DNA from: UBA961 sp049317525
Lineage (GTDB): Bacteria > Bacteroidota > Ignavibacteria > Kapaibacteriales > UBA961
Assembly (NCBI GenBank): GCA_049317525.1
Contig: JBMOIC010000003.1
Location: forward strand, 58,795 to 122,794
DNA length: 64,000 nucleotides
Direction of reading: 5' to 3'
The notes under the pieces are model-generated. The model saw nothing but the letters and a program-made list of their open reading frames with translations. It was not told where the DNA came from and made no database searches. Position 1 is the stretch's first letter; the number at the start of each line of letters is the position of its first letter. Below, in pieces: positions 26,630-37,096 of the stretch. The position numbers were made by a program, and so were the translations under genes.

Positions 26630-28285
26630 ATGCCTCAACATATCTGGAAACTTACTCCACGCGAAGCAGCAGCTCAATGCATAATGCCAAGGCTGGTTCC
26701 TAATTCCATTCAAGAAAGTGATTCTAGTAAGCAAGAGATTATGTCTTTAATTGCTCAAGGAATTGGTGGTTTTTGCGTATTTCAAGGAGATGTAGAATAC
26801 ACCGCTACACTTATTGATGAATTACAAAAAGAAGCAGCTATACCGCTATTATTTAGCGCAGATTATGAGCATGGCTTAACGATGCGCTTAGAAGGTGGAA
26901 CAGATTTTCCGCATGCAATGGCACTTGCCCAAGCTAAAAAACCAGATTTAACATATAAGGCAGCAGCAGCTATAGCTTTAGAAGCAAAAACCATTGGAGT
27001 TCATTGGAATTTTGCGCCAGTATGCGATATAAACTCACATCCAGAAAATCCAATAATTAATATTAGATCTTTTGCAGAATATCCATCGCATGCAGAACAA
27101 CATATCAAAGAATATATCAAAGGAACGCAATCACAATCTGTTCTAGCTTGTGCAAAACACTTTCCTGGACATGGCAATACAATTACCGATTCTCATTCTG
27201 CATTACCCATTGTTAATGATTCCTTAACACAATTGCAACAAAGAGAATTAGTTCCATTTCAAAAAGCTATCGAAGCAGATGTACAATCGATAATGATAGG
27301 ACATTTATCAATTCCTGCATTAGACCCTTCTGGGCTACCAGCTTCTTTGTCCTCTACAATCATGGTAGATTTATTAAGGCAACACATGAAATATAAAGGG
27401 ATTATCATTACAGATGCCCTGGATATGCATGCTATTAGCAAACATTATACTTCTGCCGAGGCTACAATACTAAGTTTACAAGCAGGTGCCACTATTGCAC
27501 TTGTTCCAGATAATGCCTTAGAAGCATTAGATGCAGTTGCTAAAAAAGCAGAACAAGATCCAGACTTTTATCAATTACTGGTAGAAAATTGTCATTTAAT
27601 TGCCAAAGCAAAACAATGGTGTGGATTGATTTCTGAAGTACCTATATCAATAGAATATTCTGATAAAAACATAGTTACTATTATTAAGAAAATAACTTCT
27701 AAAAAAATATCATTAAACAGCAAAACAATGGAAAACCATGCAATGTTAGCTTTGGATATTGCCAAACAAGCATTGGTTATTCATGATCCCAAAAAACTAT
27801 TACCCATTTCAGAAAAAACTTCATTTGCAGCTTTTGCAGTTTTAGATGGAGATGACCAAAAAACCTTAGATAAAGGAGTAGCTTTTTTTAGGGTATTAGC
27901 ACAAACTCTAGAGAATGAATGTGATTTTGGCTTTATAAATTCTGAAATAGAACCAAATGATGCTTATGAATTAAGGGATTCTGTACAAGCAGTAGATATC
28001 ATCATATTAGCAGTATTTGTTAAGCCTATGTCCTATAAAGGAACAGTAGGCTTATCAGAATATTTACTTCATGCTTTAGACCACATAACACAAGATAAGC
28101 CAGTTATAGCAATGCTTTTAGGAAGCCCCTATCTTCATTCATATCTACCAGCAGACGCCTATATTTGTTCTTATTCAGATTCACTACCATCATTGTCAGC
28201 AGCGGCATTAACCGTAAGTGGCAGGGCAACTGCAAAAGCCTGGACACCCCACGATGCCGGTTGTTTTCAAGGAGATCACAGCTAA
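26630..28285 (+). CDS. Glycoside hydrolase family 3, NagZ-like beta-N-acetylhexosaminidase
   Basis: A 551-residue GH3 enzyme. Its N-terminal barrel has SADYEHGLTMRLEGGTDFP, the sugar-binding KHFPGHGNT followed by DSH, where NagZ places its His-Asp acid/base pair, and the nucleophile Asp in IITDALDM. NagZ releases GlcNAc from muropeptides in wall recycling. The protein is longer than Gram-negative NagZ (about 340) by a C-terminal domain that is degenerate compared with other GH3 enzymes. No signal peptide is seen, so a cytoplasmic site is likely. Its stop lies one base before the next gene's ATG. Confidence 0.85.
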   Translation: MPQHIWKLTPREAAAQCIMPRLVPNSIQESDSSKQEIMSLIAQGIGGFCVFQGDVEYTATLIDELQKEAAIPLLFSADYEHGLTMRLEGGTDFPHAMALAQAKKPDLTYKAAAAIALEAKTIGVHWNFAPVCDINSHPENPIINIRSFAEYPSHAEQHIKEYIKGTQSQSVLACAKHFPGHGNTITDSHSALPIVNDSLTQLQQRELVPFQKAIEADVQSIMIGHLSIPALDPSGLPASLSSTIMVDLLRQHMKYKGIIITDALDMHAISKHYTSAEATILSLQAGATIALVPDNALEALDAVAKKAEQDPDFYQLLVENCHLIAKAKQWCGLISEVPISIEYSDKNIVTIIKKITSKKISLNSKTMENHAMLALDIAKQALVIHDPKKLLPISEKTSFAAFAVLDGDDQKTLDKGVAFFRVLAQTLENECDFGFINSEIEPNDAYELRDSVQAVDIIILAVFVKPMSYKGTVGLSEYLLHALDHITQDKPVIAMLLGSPYLHSYLPADAYICSYSDSLPSLSAAALTVSGRATAKAWTPHDAGCFQGDHS

Positions 28286-28286
28286 A

Positions 28287-29540
28287 ATGTCTGCAAAAAA
28301 CCCTTTAGAGTTACCCAGATTACAACATTCGGACATTACCTCTGTTCTTAAAGATTTACGTGAAGTTGTTGAACGAGTTTTTGTTAAACAAGGCAGATTA
28401 GATATTGCTTTAAGAGATACTTTTAAAGAAAAAGAATTTACAGAAAAACAAAGAGGTCTATTAGCAGAATGTGCTTACTCTCTTTTTAAATGTTGGGAAT
28501 TATTATCAATCGGATTACAAGGTAAACAATTAGACTCTGCTTTGGCGGTTGGATTTTGGTTTATTTTATCTGGTGGAACATTACATTCTTCACAAAGAAA
28601 AGATTTTACACCAGATCATCTTGACCAAGCAATCAAAAGAGTTGAAGATTATCTTGAAAAAAACAAAGCCGGAGCATTCTATCCTGGTTGGTTTAATGAT
28701 TTATGTATTCAAGAATTAGGAAATGATACATGGCAAGAAATTGCAAAAGCTCAGTTATCTGAACCTAAAGTCTATATCAGAACAAATACCCTAAAAATCA
28801 CAAGAGAAAATCTTAAAGAAGCTTTACGAAAGGAAATGATTAATGCATCTATTATAGCAGAAAATGATATTGCTTTAGAAGTAGCCAGAAACTCAAGAGT
28901 TTTTAAGACAAAAGCTTTTACTGAAGGCTTGTTTGAAATGCAAGATGTTGGCTCACAAATGGTATCTACTTTTCTTCTAGCCAAACCAAAAGATAGAATT
29001 ATTGATGCATGTGCTGGAGAAGGGGGAAAAACATTACATATAGCTGCAATGATGGAAAATACTGGAAGACTCATTGCAATGGATATTCACGCATATAAAT
29101 TAGACGAGTTAAAAAGAAGAGCAAGACGCGCTGGGGCTTGGAATATACAAACAGTTGTGATTGAAGCAAAAACTATCAAAAAACATGCTTCTACAGCAGA
29201 TGCAATACTGATTGATGCGCCTTGTAGTGGTTCTGGTGTTTTAAAAAGAAATCCTGATGCATTATTGTTTCGTAAATCAACTTTTATTCATGATGTACTA
29301 CAGATTCAACAAGAATTGCTACATACATTTCATAAAACAGTAAAACCTGGTGGATGCCTTGTTTATTGTACATGTAGCATTTTACCATCAGAAGGGGAAA
29401 AGCAAATTTTAACTTTTCTTTCTTCTGAAAACGGTGCTTCTTGGACTTTAGAAGAAGAGCGTAGATTATGTCCTGCAAAAGATGGATTTGATGGTTTTTA
29501 TATCGCACGTTTAAGAAAAAAACTTGATTCGAGTTCTTAA
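28287..29540 (+). CDS. RsmB/NOL1/NOP2/Sun-family rRNA/tRNA cytosine-5 methyltransferase
   Basis: A 417-residue S-adenosylmethionine-dependent RNA methyltransferase. The N-terminal third is a helical NusB-like domain; the rest is the Rossmann methyltransferase with DACAGEGGKTLHIA (SAM loop), MDIHAYKLDELKRRA, IDAPCSGSG with the first conserved Cys, and VYCTCSILPSEG with the catalytic Cys. This layout is that of RsmB (16S m5C967), but other Sun-family members share it, so the target base is not certain. Start at 28287 is one base after the GH3 stop; upstream in-frame ATGs lie inside the GH3 gene. Confidence 0.85.
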   Translation: MSAKNPLELPRLQHSDITSVLKDLREVVERVFVKQGRLDIALRDTFKEKEFTEKQRGLLAECAYSLFKCWELLSIGLQGKQLDSALAVGFWFILSGGTLHSSQRKDFTPDHLDQAIKRVEDYLEKNKAGAFYPGWFNDLCIQELGNDTWQEIAKAQLSEPKVYIRTNTLKITRENLKEALRKEMINASIIAENDIALEVARNSRVFKTKAFTEGLFEMQDVGSQMVSTFLLAKPKDRIIDACAGEGGKTLHIAAMMENTGRLIAMDIHAYKLDELKRRARRAGAWNIQTVVIEAKTIKKHASTADAILIDAPCSGSGVLKRNPDALLFRKSTFIHDVLQIQQELLHTFHKTVKPGGCLVYCTCSILPSEGEKQILTFLSSENGASWTLEEERRLCPAKDGFDGFYIARLRKKLDSSS

Positions 29541-29541
29541 T

Positions 29542-31014
29542 ATGAATTCCTTTTCTTTTTCAAGAGCTTCTGGTGTCTTATTACATATTTCTAGTTTACC
29601 AGGCCCATTCGGATGTGGAGATTTTGGCGATAATGCTTATCTATGGATTGACTCTTTAGCAAAAGCTAAACAGAAATATTGGCAGATATTACCATTAAAC
29701 CCTATCGATACAGCTACTCAATCTTCTCCTTATAGTAGCCCTAGCGCTTTTGCTGGAAATCCTTTATTTATAAGCCCAATACATTTATATAAAGAGGGAT
29801 TATTAGAAAAAAATCCAATTTTTTCTGATAGAACTGAAAATAATCTTAAAGTACATTATCATGAAGCCTTACATACAAGAATGCCTTTACTGTATGAAGC
29901 AGCCCAAAATTTTAAGATTAAAGGCCAACATCTTCATCAAGCTTTTCATCAATTTTGTGAACTTCAATCATATTGGCTAGATGATTATGTGCTTTTTATT
30001 CATAAAAAAGAAGCACATGCATATAAGCCATGGTGGCAATGGCAAAAAACCGAAGAAACAATAGATATATGGGATAGACAGTATATCATTCAATTCTTAT
30101 TTTATCATCAATGGCAACAATTGCATGCTTATGCTCAATCAAAAGGGATTGCAATTATTGGTGATATTCCTATTTATGTATCTCATGATAGCGCCGATGT
30201 TTGGTCTCATCAATCTCTTTTTGATTTAACAAAAAAAGGAATGCCAAAACATATCGCAGGCGTTCCTCCTGATTATTTTAGTAGTACAGGACAATCCTGG
30301 GGAAATCCTTTATATCTATGGAAAAAAGAAAAAAAAGCTGTCTTTAATTGGTGGATTAAAAGAATCCATTATATGCTTTCTTTATATGATAGTATCCGTA
30401 TAGATCATTTTAGAGGCTTTGCTTCGTATTGGGTAATCCCTTATTCCGCACATACAGCAATTCATGGAAAATGGAAAAAAGGTCCAGGCATTCCATTATT
30501 CGATGCAATCAAAAAGGCTGTACCAAATGCCTCTATCTTTGCCGAAGATTTAGGAACTATAGATCAAGATGTAAAAGACTTATTATGTAAAAGCGGTGCG
30601 CCAGGTATGAACATCCTTCAATTTGCCTTTGGAGATGATATCGGCATACATCCATATGCACCTCATAATATTGAAGAATATTCTATTGTGTATACTGGAA
30701 CACATGATAATAATACTACAAATGGTTGGTTTACAAGTGAGTTAAGCAAACAACAGCAAACATTAATCAGAAAGTATTGTCTTTGTGATTTTGATGATAA
30801 AGATGCCCATAAGCATATAAATAGATTAGCTTTATCATGCAAAGCAAAGCTGGCAATTCTTCCTTTACAAGATATCTTAGGTTTATATTCTGATGCAAGA
30901 ATGAATACACCAGGAACAAGCGAAGGCAATTGGCAATGGCGGGCACAATCATCAGACATCAACTATGATGCTTTAAAAGATCTTCATGAACTTACTGTGC
31001 TATTCGGCAGATAA
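29542..31014 (+). CDS. malQ: 4-alpha-glucanotransferase (amylomaltase, GH77)
   Basis: MalQ (490 residues) moves alpha-1,4-glucan chains between maltodextrins. The family motifs run in order: SSLPGPFGCGDFG, SPYSSPSAFAGNPLF, the nucleophile Asp in SIRIDHFRGF, the acid/base Glu in AEDLGTI and the stabilising Asp in GTHDNNTTNGW. It is similar in length to bacterial amylomaltases. The ATG at 29542 is one base after the RsmB-like stop, so it ends a three-gene run with the GH3 and RsmB-like genes. No starch-uptake genes lie nearby. Confidence 0.94.
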   Translation: MNSFSFSRASGVLLHISSLPGPFGCGDFGDNAYLWIDSLAKAKQKYWQILPLNPIDTATQSSPYSSPSAFAGNPLFISPIHLYKEGLLEKNPIFSDRTENNLKVHYHEALHTRMPLLYEAAQNFKIKGQHLHQAFHQFCELQSYWLDDYVLFIHKKEAHAYKPWWQWQKTEETIDIWDRQYIIQFLFYHQWQQLHAYAQSKGIAIIGDIPIYVSHDSADVWSHQSLFDLTKKGMPKHIAGVPPDYFSSTGQSWGNPLYLWKKEKKAVFNWWIKRIHYMLSLYDSIRIDHFRGFASYWVIPYSAHTAIHGKWKKGPGIPLFDAIKKAVPNASIFAEDLGTIDQDVKDLLCKSGAPGMNILQFAFGDDIGIHPYAPHNIEEYSIVYTGTHDNNTTNGWFTSELSKQQQTLIRKYCLCDFDDKDAHKHINRLALSCKAKLAILPLQDILGLYSDARMNTPGTSEGNWQWRAQSSDINYDALKDLHELTVLFGR

Positions 31015-31071
31015 TACAAACCATTTTCTTGTATTTCTGTAGAAAAACCAGCTGTTTAGAATCTAATAACT

Positions 31072-31079
31072 TATTTTCG
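31072..31079 (+). promoter_or_regulatory. Weak -7 promoter-like element before purH
   Basis: TATTTTCG followed by CA differs from TAnnTTTG at one base and ends 19 bases before the purH ATG. The 84-base gap after malQ has no terminator that I can make out, so readthrough is also possible. Confidence 0.3.
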
Positions 31080-31098
31080 CATTATTATTCAATCAGAT

Positions 31099-32655
31099 AT
31101 GTATATGAATTCAAACTCCTATCCTATAAAAAGAGCATTAATCAGTGTATCTAATAAAGAAGGTATCATAGATTTTGCTAAATCATTGAATCTATTAGGT
31201 ATAGAAATAATTTCTACAGGTGGAACTGCTAATTTATTGCATGAAGCCGGTATTCCTGTAAAGCCAGTAAAAGATATAACTGGATTTCCTGAGATTATGG
31301 ATGGGCGTGTTAAAACATTACACCCAGCTATTCATGGTGGTTTATTGGCAAGATTAAATGATACAAATCATACAGCAGCCATGGAATTACATGGAATACA
31401 TTCTATAGATCTTGTGATTGTTAATTTATATCCTTTTGAACATACAATATCAAAAGATGAAATTAATTTTCAAGATGCGATTGAAAATATTGATATTGGT
31501 GGCCCAGCAATGGTAAGAGCATCTGCAAAGAATTTTGATTGGACAGCCATCATCGTTAATCCAGCCCATTACAATACAATTCTCCAGGAAATTCATACAA
31601 CTGGATGCATTAATTATGATTTAAGAAAATCTTTGGCTGGGGAAGCTTTTGCACATACAGCATATTATGACAGCTTAATTGCAGGATGGTTTGCCAAACA
31701 AAATGGAATTGAATTTCCGCAGCAATTAACATTGCCATATAGAGGCGAACAATCCTTACGTTATGGCGAAAATCCTCATCAAAAAGCATTTCTTTATGGA
31801 AATTTTACCAAGATTTTCACCCAATTACATGGTAAAGAATTATCCTATAATAATATTATAGATATTGATGCCGCTGGTAGATTGGTATTAGAATTTGATG
31901 ATCCAGCTACTGTTATCATCAAACATACAAATCCATGTGGGGTGGGCATTGGCGATACATTATCAGAAGCATATCATAAAGCATTTGCAACAGATACTGT
32001 GTCTCCTTTTGGAGGAATTTTAGCTTTTAATAGAACAATAGACATCGAAACAGCTGAAACAATACATCCATTATTTGCTGAAGTATTAATTGCTCCGTCA
32101 TTTACAGATGATGCCATAGCATTATTAACAAAGAAAAAAGATAGAAGATTATTACAATGTTCATTTGATGCATTAAAAAAGGCAATTCAAGGGTATCAAG
32201 TAAAATCAGTTGCAGGTGGTATATTAATGCAATCTGAAGATAATGAATTATTAAGAGCAACTGATTTACGGATAGTTACCAATAAACAACCAAGCGAAGA
32301 AGAATATAAAGCGATGATGTTTGCTTGGAGAATTGCAAAGCATGTAAAATCTAATGCCATCGTATATGCTGCTTCTGATAGAACCCTGGCTATTGGTGCA
32401 GGACAGATGTCTAGATTAGATTCTGCTCGAATTGCAGTTAAAAAAGCTCAAGATGCTGGAATAAATCTAAAAGGTTGCGCAGTTGCATCAGATGCATTCT
32501 TCCCTTTTGCAGATGGAATGCTACAAGCAATAGAAGCAGGAGCAACAGCAGTAATTCAGCCCGGAGGTTCTATTCGTGATGCAGAAGTTATCGAAGCTGC
32601 AAATAAACATAATGTCAGCATGGTTATTACTGGTATGAGACATTTTCGTCATTAA
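31099..32655 (+). CDS. purH: Bifunctional AICAR formyltransferase/IMP cyclohydrolase
   Basis: PurH (518 residues) carries out the last two steps of IMP synthesis. The N-terminal cyclohydrolase (MGS-like) domain has STGGTANLLHEAG and KTLHPAIHGGLLAR, and the C-terminal transformylase has SLRYGENPHQKAF, IKHTNPCGVGIG with the catalytic Lys-His, and VSPFGGILAFN. It is close to the usual 520-530 residues. A second in-frame ATG two codons later is equally possible. It opens a run with the ABC exporter (10 bases later), leuS and the LolC/E-like gene. Confidence 0.97.
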   Translation: MYMNSNSYPIKRALISVSNKEGIIDFAKSLNLLGIEIISTGGTANLLHEAGIPVKPVKDITGFPEIMDGRVKTLHPAIHGGLLARLNDTNHTAAMELHGIHSIDLVIVNLYPFEHTISKDEINFQDAIENIDIGGPAMVRASAKNFDWTAIIVNPAHYNTILQEIHTTGCINYDLRKSLAGEAFAHTAYYDSLIAGWFAKQNGIEFPQQLTLPYRGEQSLRYGENPHQKAFLYGNFTKIFTQLHGKELSYNNIIDIDAAGRLVLEFDDPATVIIKHTNPCGVGIGDTLSEAYHKAFATDTVSPFGGILAFNRTIDIETAETIHPLFAEVLIAPSFTDDAIALLTKKKDRRLLQCSFDALKKAIQGYQVKSVAGGILMQSEDNELLRATDLRIVTNKQPSEEEYKAMMFAWRIAKHVKSNAIVYAASDRTLAIGAGQMSRLDSARIAVKKAQDAGINLKGCAVASDAFFPFADGMLQAIEAGATAVIQPGGSIRDAEVIEAANKHNVSMVITGMRHFRH

Positions 32656-32665
32656 AGGTATATAC

Positions 32666-34489
32666 GTGAAAACAGTATTTCGGGTATTAAGCTATTTATC
32701 AGATTTTAAATTACTTCTGTTTCTTTCTATTACTTTGAACACTATGTTCTCGGTACTTAGTACAGTAACTATAATAGTAATTCAACCTGTATTAGAAGCT
32801 TTGTTTAATCCCGAATCAATGAATTCACATCCATTACTATCTAATAATGAGTCTATTTCTGTAGCTATCAAACAATGGTTCTTTACTACTGTTTTAGATA
32901 TTGTACAAAGTGATTCCCACTCTACAACATTATTGCATTTAGGCTTATTGATTCTATTTCTCTTTATTTTAAAAAATCTTACCAAATATCTTGGGAATAA
33001 TGTTAATGTCCGTTTAGGAGAAGGAATTTCTAAATCCATTAGAGATCAATTATTTAGAAAAATGATGTCTTTATCAATGGATTATTTCAATCGATCTAAA
33101 GTAGGAGATAATATATCTTTTATAACAAACTCTGTTGCAACTATGAATGGAGCTGTTTCTCCTATATTCTTAACAGTGTTTAGACAACCCATAGAAATTG
33201 CATTATTCTTGGCTGTATTATTTTCTTATTCTCCATTTTTAACAATGATAGCTTTCAGTACTAGTATTGGAAGTTTACTTATTATCAAATTGAGTACAAA
33301 AGCAATCAAAATGTATGCAAGTAGAATGTTGTTTTCTATGCATGCACTTACATCATTAATTCAAGAAATGATTTCTGGTATCCGTTTAGTAAAAACTACT
33401 GCTTCAGAAGATAAAGCTACCCATCAATTTGAACAAGAAACGCAAAGATATGTAAAGGCATCTGTAAAAAATCAGAAATTGGTAGACTTAGTACCTGTGT
33501 TAAATGAGATACTTGCGATTTCTGCTTTATGTGCTGTTTTATATGTTGGTGGAAATCAAGTATATGATAAAGAGTTAAAACCACAGGAATTAATGACTTT
33601 CCTTTTTGCTCTTTTTAGTATTATGTCTCCTATAGCACAGCTAACCAATACTCCTGCAGTTATTCAAAAAGGGATAGTTGCAGCAGAAACTGTATTTGAC
33701 ATTATAGATCAACAACCAACTGTAAAAAATGGCAATACTTCAATTCATACTTTTACTTCTTCAATTACTGTAGATAATCTGCATTTTTCTTATGATGGAA
33801 ATCATGAAGTATTACATGATATTAATCTTAACATTGATAAAGGAAAAACCATTGCATTGGTAGGACAAAGCGGAAGCGGAAAATCTACAATGAGCGATCT
33901 GATTGTGCGATTATATGATCCAAATAAAGGTAGTATATGCATAGATGGTATCAATATCAATGAATTTTCTATTGAAGAATATCGTCAACTATTTGGCATC
34001 GTTTCTCAAGATTCTTTCTTATTTAATGATACCATAGCTGAAAACATCTGTTTTGGTAAAAACATAATATCTGAAGATGAAATGATCTATGCTGCTAAAA
34101 TGGCTAATGCACACGATTTTATTATCAGCTTACCAATGGGATATCAAACAAAAATTGGTGATAGAGGTGTATTGCTTTCTGGTGGACAAAAACAGCGCCT
34201 AGCAATTGCTAGGGCACTTGTTCGCAAACCCCAAATACTTATTTTTGATGAGGCAACTTCTGCATTAGATGCAGAATCTGAACATTTAGTACAAGAAGCA
34301 ATTCATAGTTTATTACATGGCAGAACTGCACTTATCATTGCTCATAGATTATCTACAATTATTGATGCAGATTGTATTTATGTTTTTGATAATGGTTCTA
34401 TTGCAGAATCTGGAACACATAAAGAATTATTAGAAAAAGGTGGGATTTATTTTCGCCTATGCTCTTTACAAACGATTGATATACAATAA
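32666..34489 (+). CDS. MsbA-like ABC exporter (fused membrane and ATPase domains)
   Basis: A 607-residue half-transporter. The first ~330 residues hold six membrane helices of an ABC type-1 exporter, then the ATPase with Walker A GQSGSGKST, Q-loop segment FGIVSQDSFLFNDT, signature LSGGQKQRLAIARAL and Walker B LIFDEATSALD. MsbA-type proteins flip lipid A or lipids in Gram-negative bacteria, but drug exporters share the layout, so the substrate is not settled. Start is a GTG at 32666 with AAAGG nine bases before it. It follows purH by 10 bases and precedes leuS by 29. Confidence 0.88.
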   Translation: MKTVFRVLSYLSDFKLLLFLSITLNTMFSVLSTVTIIVIQPVLEALFNPESMNSHPLLSNNESISVAIKQWFFTTVLDIVQSDSHSTTLLHLGLLILFLFILKNLTKYLGNNVNVRLGEGISKSIRDQLFRKMMSLSMDYFNRSKVGDNISFITNSVATMNGAVSPIFLTVFRQPIEIALFLAVLFSYSPFLTMIAFSTSIGSLLIIKLSTKAIKMYASRMLFSMHALTSLIQEMISGIRLVKTTASEDKATHQFEQETQRYVKASVKNQKLVDLVPVLNEILAISALCAVLYVGGNQVYDKELKPQELMTFLFALFSIMSPIAQLTNTPAVIQKGIVAAETVFDIIDQQPTVKNGNTSIHTFTSSITVDNLHFSYDGNHEVLHDINLNIDKGKTIALVGQSGSGKSTMSDLIVRLYDPNKGSICIDGININEFSIEEYRQLFGIVSQDSFLFNDTIAENICFGKNIISEDEMIYAAKMANAHDFIISLPMGYQTKIGDRGVLLSGGQKQRLAIARALVRKPQILIFDEATSALDAESEHLVQEAIHSLLHGRTALIIAHRLSTIIDADCIYVFDNGSIAESGTHKELLEKGGIYFRLCSLQTIDIQ

Positions 34490-34518
34490 ATTTGACAATT
34501 TTTTAGTTTACTATACAT

Positions 34519-37092
34519 ATGGCTTCTTATCCTTTTTCAGAAATAGAACCTAAATGGCAGCAGTATTGGATAGATCATCATATCAATAAAGTTGAAGATG
34601 ATTTTTCTAAACCTAAGTATTATATCTTAGATATGTTTCCTTATCCTAGTGGTGCCGGATTACATATCGGTCATCCAGAAGGATATACTGCCACTGATAT
34701 TATTGCTAGATATAAAAAAATGAAGGGATTTAATGTATTACATCCCATGGGATTTGATGCTTTTGGCCTACCCACCGAGAGATATTCGATGGTTACTGGA
34801 ATTCATCCAGCACTTGCCACAGAAAACAATATCAATACTTTTAAAAGACAATTAAATCTATTAGGATTAGGGTATGATTGGTCACGAGAAGTAAATACTA
34901 CTCAATCATCGTATTATAAATGGACACAATGGATGTTCTTAAAAATTTATAATTCATGGTATGATACAGATCTTCAAAAAGCTAGGCCAATTTCTGAATT
35001 ACCTATTCCTCATCATATCATTGAACCAGCAGATATCGAAGCCTATAAAGATGATTTCCGTTTGGCTTATACTGCTAATATTCCTGTTAATTGGTGCGAA
35101 GCTTTAGGAACTGTTCTTGCGAATGAGGAAGTAGACGAATGGAAAGATAAAGGCTATACCGTTGAACGCCGCCCTATGCGTCAATGGATGATTCGCATTA
35201 CCGCTTATGCCCAACGCTTATTGCAAGATTTAGAGATCGTTGAATGGCCATCAAGTACCAAAGAAATGCAAAAACATTGGATTGGGATTTCTGAAGGTGC
35301 TGAAATACAGTTTCAATTAGCAGAATATCAATCAGAATATATCACTGTTTTTACTACAAGGCCAGATACCCTTTTTGGGGCTACATATATTGTTTTAGCT
35401 CCAGAACATCCACTTGTTCAACAGATTACTACCGATACATTTTTACCTAAAGTGCAGCTTTATATTCATCAAGCAAGCACAAAAAGTGATTTAGAAAGAA
35501 CAGAATTATCTAAAGATAAAACGGGAGTATGTACTGGTGCTTATGCTATTAATCCAGCTACTTTAGAAAAAATTCCTATTTGGATTGCCGATTATGTACT
35601 TGCTCACTATGGAACTGGAGCAATTATGGCAGTACCTGGACATGATGAAAGAGATCATTCTTTTGCCAAGCAAAATGATTTACCATGTATTCAAGTAGTA
35701 GAGCATAGTAATAATGAATTGGTTGATATCCATCAATCAGCATTTACTGAATATGGAATTGCAATTAATTCATCGAATGATGGTACTGTACAATTAAATG
35801 GATTGCACACAATAGATGCAAAAAAGAAATGTATAGAATGGCTTGAACAACATGGAATAGGAAAAGGGAAAATACAGTTTCGTTTAAGAGATTGGCTTTT
35901 TTCACGTCAACGTTATTGGGGCGAACCAATTCCAATTGTGCATTTTCCCGATGGCTCAAGACGCTCTTTAGACTTAGATGAATTACCTTTAACATTGCCT
36001 GAAGTTAAGGAATATAAGCCCGCTGGAACCGGAGAATCACCATTAGCAACTGTAGATTCTTGGATTAATTGGCATGACCCCAAAACAGGGAAAATAGGGA
36101 AATTAGAAACTAATACTATGCCCCAATGGGCAGGTTCATGTTGGTATTATCTACGATATACAGATCCTCATAATCAAGACATATTCTGTTCTAAAGAAAA
36201 AGAACAATATTGGATGGGTGGAATTCCCGACAGTGGTGGTGTAGACTTATATGTTGGTGGCTCCGAACATGCAGTATTACATTTATTATATGCTAGATTT
36301 TGGCACAAATTTCTATTCGATTATCAATTAGTATCTACAAAAGAGCCATTTGCCCGCCTTTTTCACCAAGGATTAATTTTAGGTGAAGATGGACGCAAGA
36401 TGTCCAAATCACTAGGAAATGTTGTAAGTCCAGATGATATTGTAAAGCTGTTTGGAGCAGATTCTTTACGTTTATTCGAAATGTTTATGGGCCCTTTAGA
36501 AGCCACAAAACCATGGGCTGCTAAAGGTGTAGAAGGTGTTAATAGATTCTTAAATAGGGCTTGGAGATTAATTGTTACCGAAGATGGACAATTATCACAG
36601 TGTATTAAAAAGAACTATGTTCATCATCCTGAACATGAATACATTCTTCATACTACTATTAAAAAAATAGGCGAGGATATCGAAACTTTAGGTTTCAATA
36701 CTGCAGTATCTCAAATGATGATATTTGTTAATGAATTTACAGCTTTAGAATATAAGTCTTTAGAAGCTATGAATTCATTCGTAAGACTTTTAGCACCATT
36801 TGCCCCACATATTGCCGAAGAATTATGGTCTATTTTAGGAAATACTACAAGTATTTTCACTCATGATTGGCCATTATATGAAGAATCAAAATGTATTCAG
36901 TCAACTGTAGAAATTGTTGTTCAAGTAAATAGTAAGATAAGAGCCAGAATATCTGTTTCTGCAGATGCCTCCGAAGATCAACTAGAAACTTTAGCACTTG
37001 CTGAAGAACAGGTAAAAAAGAATCTAGAAGGCTTAACTATTAGGAAAAAGATTATTGTTCCTGGAAAATTGGTGAATTTCATCGCAAATTAA
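34519..37092 (+). CDS. leuS: Leucyl-tRNA synthetase
   Basis: LeuRS (857 residues) has the class I HIGH motif (HIGHPEGYTATD near residue 50), a CP1 editing domain with the T-rich FTTRPDTLFGATYIV and the conserved Asp in VPGHDERD, the leucine-specific region, and the KMSKS loop (EDGRKMSKSLGN). The C-terminal anticodon-binding and tRNA-elbow domains are complete. Editing removes mischarged isoleucine or norvaline, and its key residues look intact. No T-box or leader is seen in the 29-base gap upstream, which fits an operon promoter before purH. Confidence 0.97.
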   Translation: MASYPFSEIEPKWQQYWIDHHINKVEDDFSKPKYYILDMFPYPSGAGLHIGHPEGYTATDIIARYKKMKGFNVLHPMGFDAFGLPTERYSMVTGIHPALATENNINTFKRQLNLLGLGYDWSREVNTTQSSYYKWTQWMFLKIYNSWYDTDLQKARPISELPIPHHIIEPADIEAYKDDFRLAYTANIPVNWCEALGTVLANEEVDEWKDKGYTVERRPMRQWMIRITAYAQRLLQDLEIVEWPSSTKEMQKHWIGISEGAEIQFQLAEYQSEYITVFTTRPDTLFGATYIVLAPEHPLVQQITTDTFLPKVQLYIHQASTKSDLERTELSKDKTGVCTGAYAINPATLEKIPIWIADYVLAHYGTGAIMAVPGHDERDHSFAKQNDLPCIQVVEHSNNELVDIHQSAFTEYGIAINSSNDGTVQLNGLHTIDAKKKCIEWLEQHGIGKGKIQFRLRDWLFSRQRYWGEPIPIVHFPDGSRRSLDLDELPLTLPEVKEYKPAGTGESPLATVDSWINWHDPKTGKIGKLETNTMPQWAGSCWYYLRYTDPHNQDIFCSKEKEQYWMGGIPDSGGVDLYVGGSEHAVLHLLYARFWHKFLFDYQLVSTKEPFARLFHQGLILGEDGRKMSKSLGNVVSPDDIVKLFGADSLRLFEMFMGPLEATKPWAAKGVEGVNRFLNRAWRLIVTEDGQLSQCIKKNYVHHPEHEYILHTTIKKIGEDIETLGFNTAVSQMMIFVNEFTALEYKSLEAMNSFVRLLAPFAPHIAEELWSILGNTTSIFTHDWPLYEESKCIQSTVEIVVQVNSKIRARISVSADASEDQLETLALAEEQVKKNLEGLTIRKKIIVPGKLVNFIAN

Positions 37093-37096
37093 CTGT

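Noticed and set aside
34490..34518. TTGACA before leuS as a sigma-70 -35 box
   Set aside because: The spacing to any TATAAT-like sequence is too short, and this phylum does not use the classical -35/-10 pair. leuS is better seen as part of the purH operon.
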